The notes under the pieces were generated by a model, which was given only the letters and a program-made list of their open reading frames with translations, did not search any database and was not told where the DNA came from. A program made the position numbers and the translations under genes. A stretch of DNA of 40,084 bases from positions 1-40,084 of the forward strand of contig JAPPNJ010000176.1 of NCBI GenBank assembly GCA_028818705.1, written 5' to 3'. This stretch comes from Candidatus Poribacteria bacterium (GTDB lineage: Bacteria > Poribacteria > WGA-4E > WGA-3G). This document shows, one piece after another, positions 24,728 to 33,321 of this stretch. Position 1 is the first letter of the stretch. Each line of letters begins with the position of its first letter.

Positions 24728-26227
24728 ATGGAGACCAAAATTTCCGATGTCTTCCCCCAAAGATTTGCAAAAGAAGGGTTAACTTTTGACGATGTTTTGC
24801 TGATTCCGTCTGAGTCGGATATATTGCCCGATCAGGTGGATACGAGTACGCAACTCACACGTAACCTCCGGCTAAACATTCCTATCTGTAGCGCGCCTAT
24901 GGATACTGTCACCGAGTCTACCCTTGCCATTGCGATCGCACGGGAGGGAGGCATCGGAATCATTCATTATAATTGCACTATTGATGAGCAGGTATCTGAG
25001 GTTGATCGGGTGAAACGTTCGGAAAGTGGTATGATTACCGCACCGATTACACTAACGGCGGATAAGACGATTCGCGATGCGCTCGAAGTAACAGCGCGCT
25101 ATCGCATTGGCGGTGTCCCGATCGTTACTGAAGATGGTTACCTCGTCGGACTTATTACCAACCGAGATCTCAAATATGAAGACAATCTTGCACTTCCCGT
25201 AACTGCCCGAATGACACCGGGAGATAAGTTGATTACTGCCTCACCCGGCATTACACTTGATAAGGCAAAAGAGGTCCTTCACAAATCTCGAAAAGAAAAA
25301 CTGCCAATTGTAGATGAAGATTTTCGGCTCTGTGGGTTGATTACTATTAAGGATATTGATAAGGTCCAGATGTTTCCACATGCTTGTAAAGACAGTGCTG
25401 GACGGTTGCGGGTCGGTGCTGCTGTTGTACCCTCAACACCTCTGGAAGACATTGACCGGTTGGTGGAGGCAGGCGTAGACGTCCTTGTGTTGGATACAGC
25501 GCACGGTCATTCTAAAAACGTAATCCGGTCGACAGAGTACATTAAGTCACATTTCCCGAATGTTGATCTCGTTTCTGGGAATGTAGTTACACCTGAAGGT
25601 ACACGGAGCCTCATTGATGCTGGTGCTGATGCAGTCAAGGTAGGTGTTGGTCCCGGTTCTATTTGCACAACTCGTGTCGTAGCGGGGGTGAGTATTCCAC
25701 AGATTACCGCAATCTACGACTGTGCGAAGGAAGCTGATAAAGCAGATGTGCCGATTATTGCCGATGGCGGCATCCGTTATTCTGGGGACATCGCAAAAGC
25801 TATCGGAGCAGGGGCAAGTTCCGTCATGATTGGAAGTTTACTCGCCGGAACGGATGAGAGTCCTGGTGACACGGTCATCTATCAAGGGAGAACCTACAAG
25901 ATGCACCGCGGCATGGGCTCGTTGGGAGCATTACGGAAGCGGGCAATCCGTGCACCAGAGGAAAGTCCGGAGGATATCTCCAAACTTGTACCTCGTGGCA
26001 TTGAGGGACGTGTTCCACACAAAGGGAAACTGAGCAATTTCGTCTATCAGTTGGTTGGTGGTATTCGTTCTGCTATGGGGTATTGTGGGACCCCTGACAT
26101 TGAAGCGTTACGCAGGGATAGCCAATTTGTACGGATGTCGAGCAGCGGTTACCGTGAAAGCCATCCACACGATATTGATATTACCGAGGAAGCACCGAAT
26201 TATACAGTAGCGAATCTTACTCCGTAA
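24728..26227 (+). CDS. guaB: Inosine-5'-monophosphate dehydrogenase
   Basis: 499 aa from the ATG at 24728, which has AAGGAG upstream and starts near '[14 protein letters not shown]', the family beginning; the in-frame ATG at 24614 gives an unlikely hydrophobic leader. Two CBS domains (~100-215) interrupt the TIM barrel. The catalytic loop 'GPGSICTTR' holds Cys313. '[20 protein letters not shown]', '[13 protein letters not shown]' and the flap '[16 protein letters not shown]' are present. It catalyses the rate-limiting, NAD-dependent oxidation of IMP to XMP in guanine nucleotide synthesis. It is a single-gene unit behind a strong promoter. Confidence 0.96.
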   Translation: METKISDVFPQRFAKEGLTFDDVLLIPSESDILPDQVDTSTQLTRNLRLNIPICSAPMDTVTESTLAIAIAREGGIGIIHYNCTIDEQVSEVDRVKRSESGMITAPITLTADKTIRDALEVTARYRIGGVPIVTEDGYLVGLITNRDLKYEDNLALPVTARMTPGDKLITASPGITLDKAKEVLHKSRKEKLPIVDEDFRLCGLITIKDIDKVQMFPHACKDSAGRLRVGAAVVPSTPLEDIDRLVEAGVDVLVLDTAHGHSKNVIRSTEYIKSHFPNVDLVSGNVVTPEGTRSLIDAGADAVKVGVGPGSICTTRVVAGVSIPQITAIYDCAKEADKADVPIIADGGIRYSGDIAKAIGAGASSVMIGSLLAGTDESPGDTVIYQGRTYKMHRGMGSLGALRKRAIRAPEESPEDISKLVPRGIEGRVPHKGKLSNFVYQLVGGIRSAMGYCGTPDIEALRRDSQFVRMSSSGYRESHPHDIDITEEAPNYTVANLTP

Positions 26228-26347
26228 CTATGGCTTGGACTTACCTTTCGTTGTGCTGTCGATGGCTGATTGCTGGCGGCTAACTCAAGAAGATAGACAT
26301 CCAAGTTACGAAGATGGTTCGACTTCACCGGAAACCTGCCCAAAATG

Positions 26348-26373
26348 AAATTATGCCTTAAATGGCATAATTT
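26348..26373. repeat. Hairpin repeat, copy A of a covarying family
   Basis: AAATTATGCC (26348-26357), loop TTAAAT, GGCATAATTT (26364-26373): a perfect 10-bp stem, followed by TGTCT..G.TTTACATT. The copy at 34250-34276 differs at a stem position with a compensating change. It is flanked by CGGAAACCTGCC, similar in style to other intergenic fragments here. Confidence 0.6.
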
Positions 26374-26422
26374 GTCTCTGCTTTACATTTAGAGGGCAGT
26401 CCAGGAGGCCATAATTAAAAAA

Positions 26423-26971
26423 ATGAAAATGAGCGAAGAAATGTCTTTTTGGGATAGACTCTATATCCCAGCGTTGATTAAGGGGATGTTTACCACGCTA
26501 AAGCATATCCCGAAAAAGAAATTAACCTACCAATATCCTGAAGATCCGAGGAGTGTGGATGAACGCAATGAACGCTATCGCGGCATTCACAAACTGACGA
26601 CAACAGAGAAGGACGAGATTAAGTGTGTCGCATGCTTCTTGTGCGCGACCGCCTGCCCCGCCGACTGCATTACTATCCAAGCAGCACCCGCGCCAGAGGG
26701 TTGGACGACGAAGGAAGGCTATCAACGGGAAAAGTTCCCAGATGTCTTTGAAATCAACATGCTCCGTTGTATTTTTTGTGGATACTGTGTTGAGGCTTGT
26801 CCTGAGGATGCTATTCGTATGACTGGCTTGACGCTTCCGCAATACTTCCGTGAACGCCAAAAAGAAGGTGAAAGCCTTGGTAGTTCCCGCAGCGACTTCG
26901 TTTTTGATCGAGATATGCTCGTCGCGAACAACGACATTCCGCAAGAAGGGCTTAGTGTTGAAGCAAAATAG
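26423..26971 (+). CDS. nuoI: NuoI-like 2x[4Fe-4S] ferredoxin (complex I subunit I)
   Basis: 182 aa. It has two cysteine motifs, 'CVACFLCATACP' (with a following 'ADC') and 'CIFCGYCVEACP', typical of NuoI, which passes electrons to cluster N2 in NADH:quinone oxidoreductase. The amphipathic N-terminus 'LKHIPKKKLTYQYPEDPR' matches the family. AGGAGG (26403-26408) lies 14 nt from the ATG; an ATT codon nearer is unlikely. No other nuo gene is adjacent, so the subunit is separated from the rest of its operon, or works with another complex. Confidence 0.88.
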   Translation: MKMSEEMSFWDRLYIPALIKGMFTTLKHIPKKKLTYQYPEDPRSVDERNERYRGIHKLTTTEKDEIKCVACFLCATACPADCITIQAAPAPEGWTTKEGYQREKFPDVFEINMLRCIFCGYCVEACPEDAIRMTGLTLPQYFRERQKEGESLGSSRSDFVFDRDMLVANNDIPQEGLSVEAK

Positions 26972-26992
26972 GTGCATCGTTCGAGACAGTTA

Positions 26993-27544
26993 ATGACATC
27001 TTATGCTCCCTTTCCTAACAAAAAGTACGGCATTATCTACGCAGATCCGCCGTGGGATTACAAAGGGCAGCTCCAACACACAGGGAGTGGTGGAAAAGAT
27101 AGTGGCGGCGCAATTCGACATTATCCGACTGTGCCGGTATCAGAGATGGCGACTTGGGATATTGCCGCAATCAGCGAAGAGAATTGTCTACTTTTTATGT
27201 GGAGTTCGTCCCCACATTTGGATCAAGCGATTCAACTCGGCAAGGCTTGGGGGTTTCGGTGGGCAACTGTTGCCTTTGTCTGGGACAAAGAACGCGTAAA
27301 TCCAGGATCCTATACGATGAGTCAGTGTGAATTGTGCCTCGTTTTCAAACGCGGCACAATTCCACAACCCAGAGGCGCGAGAAACGTCAAACAGCTCGTT
27401 CAAGCGAAACGGACACGCCACTCTGAAAAACCTGATATCGTCCGGCAACGGATTGCGAAGATGTTTCCGGATCAGTGTAAGATTGAACTATTTGCACGGA
27501 GACAGCACCAAGGTTGGGACGCTTGGGGGCTTGAAGTGTCCTAA
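26993..27544 (+). CDS. MT-A70-family adenine-N6 DNA methyltransferase
   Basis: 183 aa from the ATG at 26993 (an in-frame GTG at 26972 is the alternative). The catalytic 'DPPW' is in 'YGIIYADPPWDYKG'. Downstream, 'CLLFMWSSSPHLDQAIQLGK', 'TVAFVWDKERVNPGSYT' and 'IELFARRQHQGWDAWG' complete the MT-A70 pattern. It lacks a restriction gene neighbour, so it is an orphan methylase, of the kind often carried by phages and plasmids. It would methylate adenine N6 in DNA. It sits 21 bp after the nuoI stop. No Shine-Dalgarno is strong. Confidence 0.9.
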   Translation: MTSYAPFPNKKYGIIYADPPWDYKGQLQHTGSGGKDSGGAIRHYPTVPVSEMATWDIAAISEENCLLFMWSSSPHLDQAIQLGKAWGFRWATVAFVWDKERVNPGSYTMSQCELCLVFKRGTIPQPRGARNVKQLVQAKRTRHSEKPDIVRQRIAKMFPDQCKIELFARRQHQGWDAWGLEVS

Positions 27545-27907
27545 ATTTCATAAATGCTTATTGGGCACGGATGTGTCATCAGGTCAGCCGATAAGGCGGG
27601 AGCAAAAACTATTTTTTTGAGTTATCATTTTGGTTGATATAGACATAAGACACGAGTGATCAAGACTAACCTTCAGTTGAAACTGAAGCGGGCATCAATA
27701 TCATTATATTTTTGATACCTCTTAACTTTTCAGATGACATCCCATAGAAAGAATAGGGGGTCTCGTGTTCTATATGTTATTAACCTAAGAATTTATAACT
27801 GGCCGGACATAACGATTTTAGCAAAGAGGCAGCCTTTATATATGTCCTGGTCATTCACAAATTTATTGCCTAAATTTATTTGAAAGGCAGACGACTGAAT
27901 CGACCCA
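27545..27907. other. 363-bp gap with a MITE-like repeat
   Basis: No gene is seen. It holds an inverted-repeat segment (27629-27789) with a central palindrome, then a further ~120 bp ending at the start of the 934-aa gene. There, GGACATA (27803-27809) and TATGTCC (27842-27848) form another weak inverted pair. Confidence 0.5.
27629..27789. repeat. 161-bp inverted-repeat segment with central palindrome
   Basis: The left end, TTTGGTTGATATAG (27629-27642) followed by ACATAAGACACGAG (27643-27656), pairs imperfectly with the reversed right end (27762-27789), which reads CTTAGGTTAATA, then ACATATAGAACACGAG. The centre has CTTCAGTT-GA-AACTGAAG (27671-27688), an 8-bp stem. The size is close to the 17981-18136 element and the end motifs overlap, suggesting one family. 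There is no ORF inside. Confidence 0.5.
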
Positions 27908-30712
27908 ATGCAAGGATTATCGCTTAATTTTCGTTCAAACGCGCTTTTTGCGTTGACTGATAAAATCAAATCCAGTATTGAGGGACGGATGAGTTGGGGG
28001 GACACCTTTGGCTTGGGGCTCGGTGTGAAGGCGGATAAACATCTAATTGTTTGGACTCCAAAAGAGACTTCAGAAGGTGACATTCTACCCGGTTTCGACT
28101 CAGAAGATGGTGAGCTTACAGTGAAGATGAAACCTCGTCCAGGGGCATGGGTCTCCTGGATTGACGAGGCGAAAGTCTCTGCTGATGCTCACGACGACTA
28201 TGACCGGGTACACAAAAGCATACAGGAACTGGAACGCAATGCACGGCAAATCACAGATTTTGCCGATGGTGTCGTTACGGACATCACTATTCAGAACTTG
28301 GGAAAATCCTTAACGCTCTCCGAACTTACGCAAGAAGTTTTGAAGGCACGCTTAGCAATACCGAGCACCGTCAAAACTGGTGGTTATGTACTGGCGCAAA
28401 TTGATGATGCCAATACCGAGGAAATACCCGCGGCTACTGTTATCATTCCAGAGCAGACTCACATTCATCGCGTACACCTCAATGAGGATGCCCTTTTTGG
28501 ACAATTATTGAGAGCCGACTACAATGTACTCCTTGTAGTCCTCCGAACTCATATTAAACAGTACCCTGATTTGACCGATTTAGGGCACAGTTTGGCACTT
28601 CATACACGTCTTTCCAAGGTGTTTGATGATGGAGATGAAGAGACGACAGACACAACGGAAGAACTTAATCCCGTTCAGATACTCACCACGGCGGCGGTTT
28701 ACAATCCACTCGAACCGGAGACACTTCAGTTTGTCCCTATCGCATTCAATGCACCTGTAGAAGAAATTGAAACGGCAATCACTGATGGTTCCAAGAAAAT
28801 TGAAGAGTATACGGTGAAAGCCAACCAACACGCCTACCAGTTGATGGCACAATTTCAACAGGGTGTGGAAACGCGTTTGAGGGCACTTGTTCTTGGGCCC
28901 GGACAACGCGTCCATAATAAGGTATGGGACGATCTGGTGATTCGAGAACTACGGAATACGATACTCGCTTTTGTTGAATTCTATGCAACGTGTCTTACCG
29001 AATACTTTGATGAGGACATTACAACAGCGAAGAAGGAGATCCTCATACAAAATATTGACCCTATGATAGAGTTTTGGCAATTACAGGATAATCCGCAGTT
29101 AACCCTGAATCATCTCATCCAGTCCTGTTACAAACTCGCAAATCAGGTGCTTGATCGAGCAACCGGGCTGTTTCATGACTTAGTGTTCGAGCATGATTTC
29201 ATTGAAACCGGACTCGTCAATCAGGTTGAATTCTTAACTTTTGAGAATAACGAGCTTTTAAACGAGATTTATTTACCGAGATGGACGCGTGGGACAGTGC
29301 GTGAAAAGATGGCAGGCATCGCCCTCCGGTCAACTTTACATTCTGCCCAAATTGAGCGCCTTGGGACCATCTGGTTAGAATTGCTGGTACTCGCGAATTT
29401 TGCGAGTCAACACAATCAAGATTTTGAAACTATTATCCAACCGTTCGTTGATCTGCTATTGGCGGTTAAAACGATGGGACAAACACAGCGTCGAAATCAG
29501 CAGACACAGCAGCGCCGCGGTGCCCCCAACTTTGCCGGTTTTGAAATTCCCGATGACGATTTTGAACAGCTCCTCAACCATGTGAAGCTGCATTTGCCAA
29601 CAATAAAGCAATGGTTGGAAAATCCACCTCCGAAAGTAGACCAGCAACAACATTACGCAACCTTGTGGACGTTACTCCTTGATGGTAAATTGCGTGAGCG
29701 GCTTCTCGCCGACATCCAACCTACCTGTGATATTAATCTCAGTGTACCAGACCAGACAAAAAGGCTTATCAACCTTATGTTGGGGAGTACACTGATTATC
29801 CAAGCCGAAAAAGACCGGAAGTTGATAGAACGCAACCTGAATCGCGCAATTATCTCTAAAACCGGGCGCGAATTGGCAAATGTCACTACACCCGCTATGC
29901 TTGCTATACACGGCGATACGCTACTCGCAATCCTCTATGAAGAATTGTTAGGTTATCACGGCACTTTGGCGAAACGCGCAACCCGGCTCGCGAGTACACC
30001 CCAAAAAAGGAAAAAGCGGAAGCAACAGCAGTCGCGGAACGGGAGTGCAAGGGATGTTAAGGCTGTCGAGGCAGAACGGGAAAAGGTCGAAGAACTCATG
30101 ACTTTCCTGAGACCTTATCGGCAAGAGGAGGTTATCGGCACTTTAGCTACGGCTGGACTTGACCCACTTGCTGCCAATCTTGAGGAGATCCGAAAGCAAC
30201 AAGTACTCAGTTTCGATGTCAGTGATCTGCCCGCGATAGGTGAAACATGGCTTAGCGAAAGCAAGAGCGTTGAAGATTATCCGAATTTGCGGGTGTTTCT
30301 CTTGCAGAACCAGCTGCCCATATCCACAACGGGTAGGCTACTGATGGAATTGCGACAACAATTTCCAGATGAACTTTTCAACCATGTATTAGGACTTATC
30401 CAAGAGGTGAAAGAACTTCAAAGTGACAACTATAAGGGGGAATCGCTCAATCAGTTTGTCTCTTATATATCTGAAAAGATCTGGCGCTGGGAATTGACTC
30501 AGATTACAGCAGCTGAACTTCCACTTTTCCTCAAGGAAAAAGTTCTCGCATCGGCAATCTGCTATGAAAAAGAGGTCGAAACCTTAATGGAGTATGTTGA
30601 ACGTTACGATGAACTGATCTCCACGAAGCTCGCAGCAAATTCAGAACTTGATAACCATCGTCAATATCTTGAAGAACAGTTCCAAGCGATTGTTGAAACC
30701 CTTTTGATGTAA
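27908..30712 (+). CDS. Large unrecognised cytoplasmic protein (934 aa)
   Basis: 934 aa with no signal peptide or membrane segment. I cannot assign a family. The N-terminal third (~1-240) looks mixed alpha/beta ('FGLGLGVKADKHLIVWTP', 'GAWVSWIDEAKVS'), and most of the rest looks helical with many L/E/Q repeats. Two low-complexity charged patches occur: 'QTQRRNQQTQQRRG' near residue 525 and 'PQKRKKRKQQQSRNG' near 698, both likely exposed linkers. A coiled-coil-like segment follows at ~715-735. The start lacks a Shine-Dalgarno. The gene stands alone between repeat-rich gaps. It could be a structural or scaffold protein; this is a guess. Confidence 0.85.
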   Translation: MQGLSLNFRSNALFALTDKIKSSIEGRMSWGDTFGLGLGVKADKHLIVWTPKETSEGDILPGFDSEDGELTVKMKPRPGAWVSWIDEAKVSADAHDDYDRVHKSIQELERNARQITDFADGVVTDITIQNLGKSLTLSELTQEVLKARLAIPSTVKTGGYVLAQIDDANTEEIPAATVIIPEQTHIHRVHLNEDALFGQLLRADYNVLLVVLRTHIKQYPDLTDLGHSLALHTRLSKVFDDGDEETTDTTEELNPVQILTTAAVYNPLEPETLQFVPIAFNAPVEEIETAITDGSKKIEEYTVKANQHAYQLMAQFQQGVETRLRALVLGPGQRVHNKVWDDLVIRELRNTILAFVEFYATCLTEYFDEDITTAKKEILIQNIDPMIEFWQLQDNPQLTLNHLIQSCYKLANQVLDRATGLFHDLVFEHDFIETGLVNQVEFLTFENNELLNEIYLPRWTRGTVREKMAGIALRSTLHSAQIERLGTIWLELLVLANFASQHNQDFETIIQPFVDLLLAVKTMGQTQRRNQQTQQRRGAPNFAGFEIPDDDFEQLLNHVKLHLPTIKQWLENPPPKVDQQQHYATLWTLLLDGKLRERLLADIQPTCDINLSVPDQTKRLINLMLGSTLIIQAEKDRKLIERNLNRAIISKTGRELANVTTPAMLAIHGDTLLAILYEELLGYHGTLAKRATRLASTPQKRKKRKQQQSRNGSARDVKAVEAEREKVEELMTFLRPYRQEEVIGTLATAGLDPLAANLEEIRKQQVLSFDVSDLPAIGETWLSESKSVEDYPNLRVFLLQNQLPISTTGRLLMELRQQFPDELFNHVLGLIQEVKELQSDNYKGESLNQFVSYISEKIWRWELTQITAAELPLFLKEKVLASAICYEKEVETLMEYVERYDELISTKLAANSELDNHRQYLEEQFQAIVETLLM

Positions 30713-30729
30713 TTGAGAGTTATGAGTTG

Positions 30730-30816
30730 TCGGTTGTGGGTTTTCAGTATGATTTGTAGTAGTTGCGAAGGTTTTCACCTGTCACAGGTTGCTCTTACCC
30801 GATAACCCATAACCGA
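30730..30816. repeat. 13-bp inverted repeat including an 18-bp dispersed repeat
   Basis: TCGGTTGTGGGTT (30730-30742) pairs with AACCCATAACCGA (30804-30816) with one G-T wobble, enclosing 61 bp. The right side belongs to CCGATAACCCATAACCGA (30799-30816), also found at 5007-5024. A small GCCTGC-ATA-GCAGGC hairpin follows at 30819-30833. Confidence 0.55.
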
Positions 30817-30860
30817 AAGCCTGCATAGCAGGCGAACCGATAACCATTGTAAGGTGATAG

Positions 30861-31769
30861 ATGAAAATAGTTTTGTTAGGCAACAATCAGTTTGCCGTTT
30901 CGGTTGCCTGGGGCTTATGCCAATTAGAGGCGGTGAGTGAAGTTGTCTTTCTGTCAGGGGCAAAGTCAAACAAGAATAGATTTGTTCATCCAAAAGCAGC
31001 CGTACCCACAGGTCTCCGAGATCTTGTAGAGGCGAATGCGTTAAGTGCAAGTGATACCAAAATTTCCGATGCCAATTCGCTGGAAGGGTTATCCGGGGCA
31101 GATGTGGTTGTTCTGCTACCGCCGATGGGACAATCCGGTTTCCGATCACCTCAGGCATCCAAAACTACAAGCATCGCGCTTGCACGAGGCTTTGTTCCCG
31201 GAATTCAGCAATATGCCTCAGATGCCAAGATTTTGGTAGCAGCGTCACCCGCGAATTACATCGCTGCGTGGATGCATCAGGTGATCGGAACGGCACAGAT
31301 TATCGGACTCGGAAACGGTGCAACTACTGCACATTTAACCACTGAAATTGCGAATCGTGTTAAGGTTTCCGTGGAAGACGTAATGGCTTTGGCCATCGGG
31401 AGTGATCAGGAGACGTACCCGCTTCCACAATACTGTCGAGTCAACGGTATTCCGATCGCACAACTGATGCCTGAAACTGACATCGAACACCTTTGTGAAG
31501 CAGTTAGGCAGCGTTGCCCTTATACGACAGACAGCGGATATACAATGATAAGTCATATTTTGCAGCTGGTTTCGACCATTGCTCTTGATAGAAATCGGGT
31601 GATGAGTGTCGGGACGCGCGTTTCAGCCGGATCAGCGTCGGTTTACCTAAACGTTCCAGCGAAGATCGGATCTGAGGGTGTTACTGACATTGTTCCACTT
31701 GACCTGACTAATCAGCAACGCGAGCAGTTCAAAAAATTAGTTGCCCAGAGTGCTGCAGACCAGTCCTAA
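30861..31769 (+). CDS. Degenerate lactate/malate-dehydrogenase-fold protein
   Basis: 302 aa. It is read as an LDH/MDH superfamily member: Rossmann start 'MKIVLLGNNQFAVSVAWGLC', 'SGADVVVLLPPMG', 'KILVAASPANYIAAWMHQVI', and the C-terminal domain 'IANRVKVSVEDVMALAIG' then 'YPLPQYCRVNGIPIAQL'. Key residues of true LDH/MDH are altered: the 'NP[VA]D' loop reads 'ASPANY', the 'ARF' arginine region reads 'TTAHLTTE', and the catalytic His loop 'GEHGDS' reads 'GSDQET'. The coenzyme glycine pattern GxGxxG is also altered (GNNQFA). It may have a different reaction or a non-catalytic role. AAGGTGA precedes the ATG. XdhC lies 35 bp downstream. Confidence 0.7.
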   Translation: MKIVLLGNNQFAVSVAWGLCQLEAVSEVVFLSGAKSNKNRFVHPKAAVPTGLRDLVEANALSASDTKISDANSLEGLSGADVVVLLPPMGQSGFRSPQASKTTSIALARGFVPGIQQYASDAKILVAASPANYIAAWMHQVIGTAQIIGLGNGATTAHLTTEIANRVKVSVEDVMALAIGSDQETYPLPQYCRVNGIPIAQLMPETDIEHLCEAVRQRCPYTTDSGYTMISHILQLVSTIALDRNRVMSVGTRVSAGSASVYLNVPAKIGSEGVTDIVPLDLTNQQREQFKKLVAQSAADQS

Positions 31770-31804
31770 TAGAACTTTGGTGCCTAATTGATGAAGGTTA
31801 CAAG

Positions 31805-32914
31805 ATGAGAGAAATATACCAAAAAATCCCAGAATTAATTGAATCCTCGCAGGTCGGTGCCTATTGCACTGTTGTGGAAACAAAGGGTTCAACACCACAA
31901 AAGCCTGGCTCGAAACTGCTGATTCTCCCGGACTTGCGGAACGTCGGGACCCTCGGCGGTGGATGCGTTGAAGCGGAGGCACGCCGACAAGCGATTGGGT
32001 TGATGCAGGGTGGGGTCCCACGCCTACTTGAGTTTCAATTGGATAGCGATTACGGTTGGGATGATGGACTTATCTGCGGTGGAAATATGAAAATTTTCAT
32101 TGATCTGCCGAGAACGCACGCCGAATCCGAGATGTTTGAACGTCTCCAAGCCCTGAATGCAGAAAAAATTCCGCTCGTCTGTGCTACCGTTGTATCCAGC
32201 GAAAAACAGGATGTTGAGGTAGGCATGAAAATGATTTTCGCTACCAATGGTGAACGCATCGGGACGTTGGGCGACTCAGCATTGGAAACAGCTGTCGAAG
32301 AGAAGATGCCAGGCGTTCTTGAAGAGAACCGTGCAGTCCTATTCCAGGAGAACGAAACAACTGGAATTTTCTTAGAACCGTTACAACCGCGTCCGACGTT
32401 ACTTATCGCAGGAGCAGGGCATGTCGGTCAGGCACTATGCCATCTTGGAAGTTGGTTAGACTTTGACATTGCCATTGTTGATGATCGTGCGGACTTTGCC
32501 TCTGCTGAGCGGTTACCAGAGGCGGATGAAATTATCATCGGCGATATTGAAACGGAACTCCGAAATTACCCGATCACCCCGCTCACTTATGTCGTCATTG
32601 TCACCCGTGGACACCAACACGATGAATCGGCACTACACAGCGTCGTTGAGTCGGATGCCCGTTATATCGGTTTAATAGGCAGCCGTCGCAAGATTAAGCT
32701 AATCTTTGACGATTTACTCGAGCTTGGAATTTCCGAAGAGAGACTCCGGCGGGTTTATGCCCCTGTTGGGCTAAATATTAACTCAAAAACTGTGCCAGAA
32801 ATCGCTGTAAGCATCGCATCACAGTTGATCCAGATCCGCAACGCTGCTGATAATGTACACACTTTTGACGCGCAGCCTGAGCGAATGCCTACAATTAAAG
32901 TGGCAGGAGCATAA
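31805..32914 (+). CDS. XdhC/CoxI-family protein (molybdenum-enzyme maturation)
   Basis: 369 aa. The N-terminal XdhC_CoxI domain has 'CTVVETKGSTPQKPGSKLLI', 'GTLGGGCVEAEARRQA' and 'LICGGNM'. The C-terminal Rossmann domain has 'LLIAGAGHVGQALCHL', 'ADEIIIGDIE', 'YVVIVTRGHQHDESAL' and 'YIGLIGSRRKI'. Such proteins insert or sulfurate molybdenum cofactor for xanthine or CO dehydrogenase-type enzymes. No molybdoenzyme gene is in the window, so its client is elsewhere or unusual. It follows the LDH-like gene by 35 bp; the ATG lies after AAGATG, a weak Shine-Dalgarno. Confidence 0.92.
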   Translation: MREIYQKIPELIESSQVGAYCTVVETKGSTPQKPGSKLLILPDLRNVGTLGGGCVEAEARRQAIGLMQGGVPRLLEFQLDSDYGWDDGLICGGNMKIFIDLPRTHAESEMFERLQALNAEKIPLVCATVVSSEKQDVEVGMKMIFATNGERIGTLGDSALETAVEEKMPGVLEENRAVLFQENETTGIFLEPLQPRPTLLIAGAGHVGQALCHLGSWLDFDIAIVDDRADFASAERLPEADEIIIGDIETELRNYPITPLTYVVIVTRGHQHDESALHSVVESDARYIGLIGSRRKIKLIFDDLLELGISEERLRRVYAPVGLNINSKTVPEIAVSIASQLIQIRNAADNVHTFDAQPERMPTIKVAGA

Positions 32915-32916
32915 AA

Positions 32917-33267
32917 ATGAGTGACGTTCGTGTACAGGAAGACAAATTTTATACACTCTCTGAAGTTATTAGTGCTGTGCAGAAAACACTTGACCTTGTG
33001 AGTGAGCAGTCTAAACACAACGAACTTCGCTATTCGTCCACAGATGTTTATTGGCTATTGCATGACATGCTCCGATATGTGAATCAGAATGTTCCGGGTG
33101 AATTCGTACTAAGACAGACGAAAAAAGGCACCTATCGCGTCCGATACATGGCTGAAGACACAGCCAAACAGAAGTCGAGTCGAAAACTTAAAGCAGAGGT
33201 AAACCGAACAGCACGTTATCTCGAAGAATTAACCGGCAGACGGCCATCGTGGGGTGACAAGGAGTAG
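32917..33267 (+). CDS. Small basic protein of unknown function
   Basis: 116 aa starting 2 bp after the XdhC stop, with AGGAG at 32907-32911, so it is coupled to xdhC. It is likely all-helical with a small beta part ('EFVLRQTKKGTYRVRYMAED') and a Lys/Arg-rich C-terminus ('QKSSRKLKAEVNRTARYLEE'), perhaps a nucleic-acid contact. No family is recognised. It ends at the TAG immediately before the upstream reading frame of the first PhyH gene. Confidence 0.75.
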   Translation: MSDVRVQEDKFYTLSEVISAVQKTLDLVSEQSKHNELRYSSTDVYWLLHDMLRYVNQNVPGEFVLRQTKKGTYRVRYMAEDTAKQKSSRKLKAEVNRTARYLEELTGRRPSWGDKE

Positions 33268-33321
33268 TTGGGGATCCGATTCTCAAATACTACAATGTTT
33301 GTGAAACAAGGAGAATATTTC

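Noticed and set aside
26414..26422. ATT start for nuoI, closer to AGGAGG
   Set aside because: ATT initiation is very rare; the ATG at 26423 gives the expected protein and cysS here also has a long spacer.
33268..33321. TTG start for the first PhyH gene directly after the previous stop
   Set aside because: There is no proper ribosome binding site, while AAGGAG sits 8 nt before the GTG at 33322.
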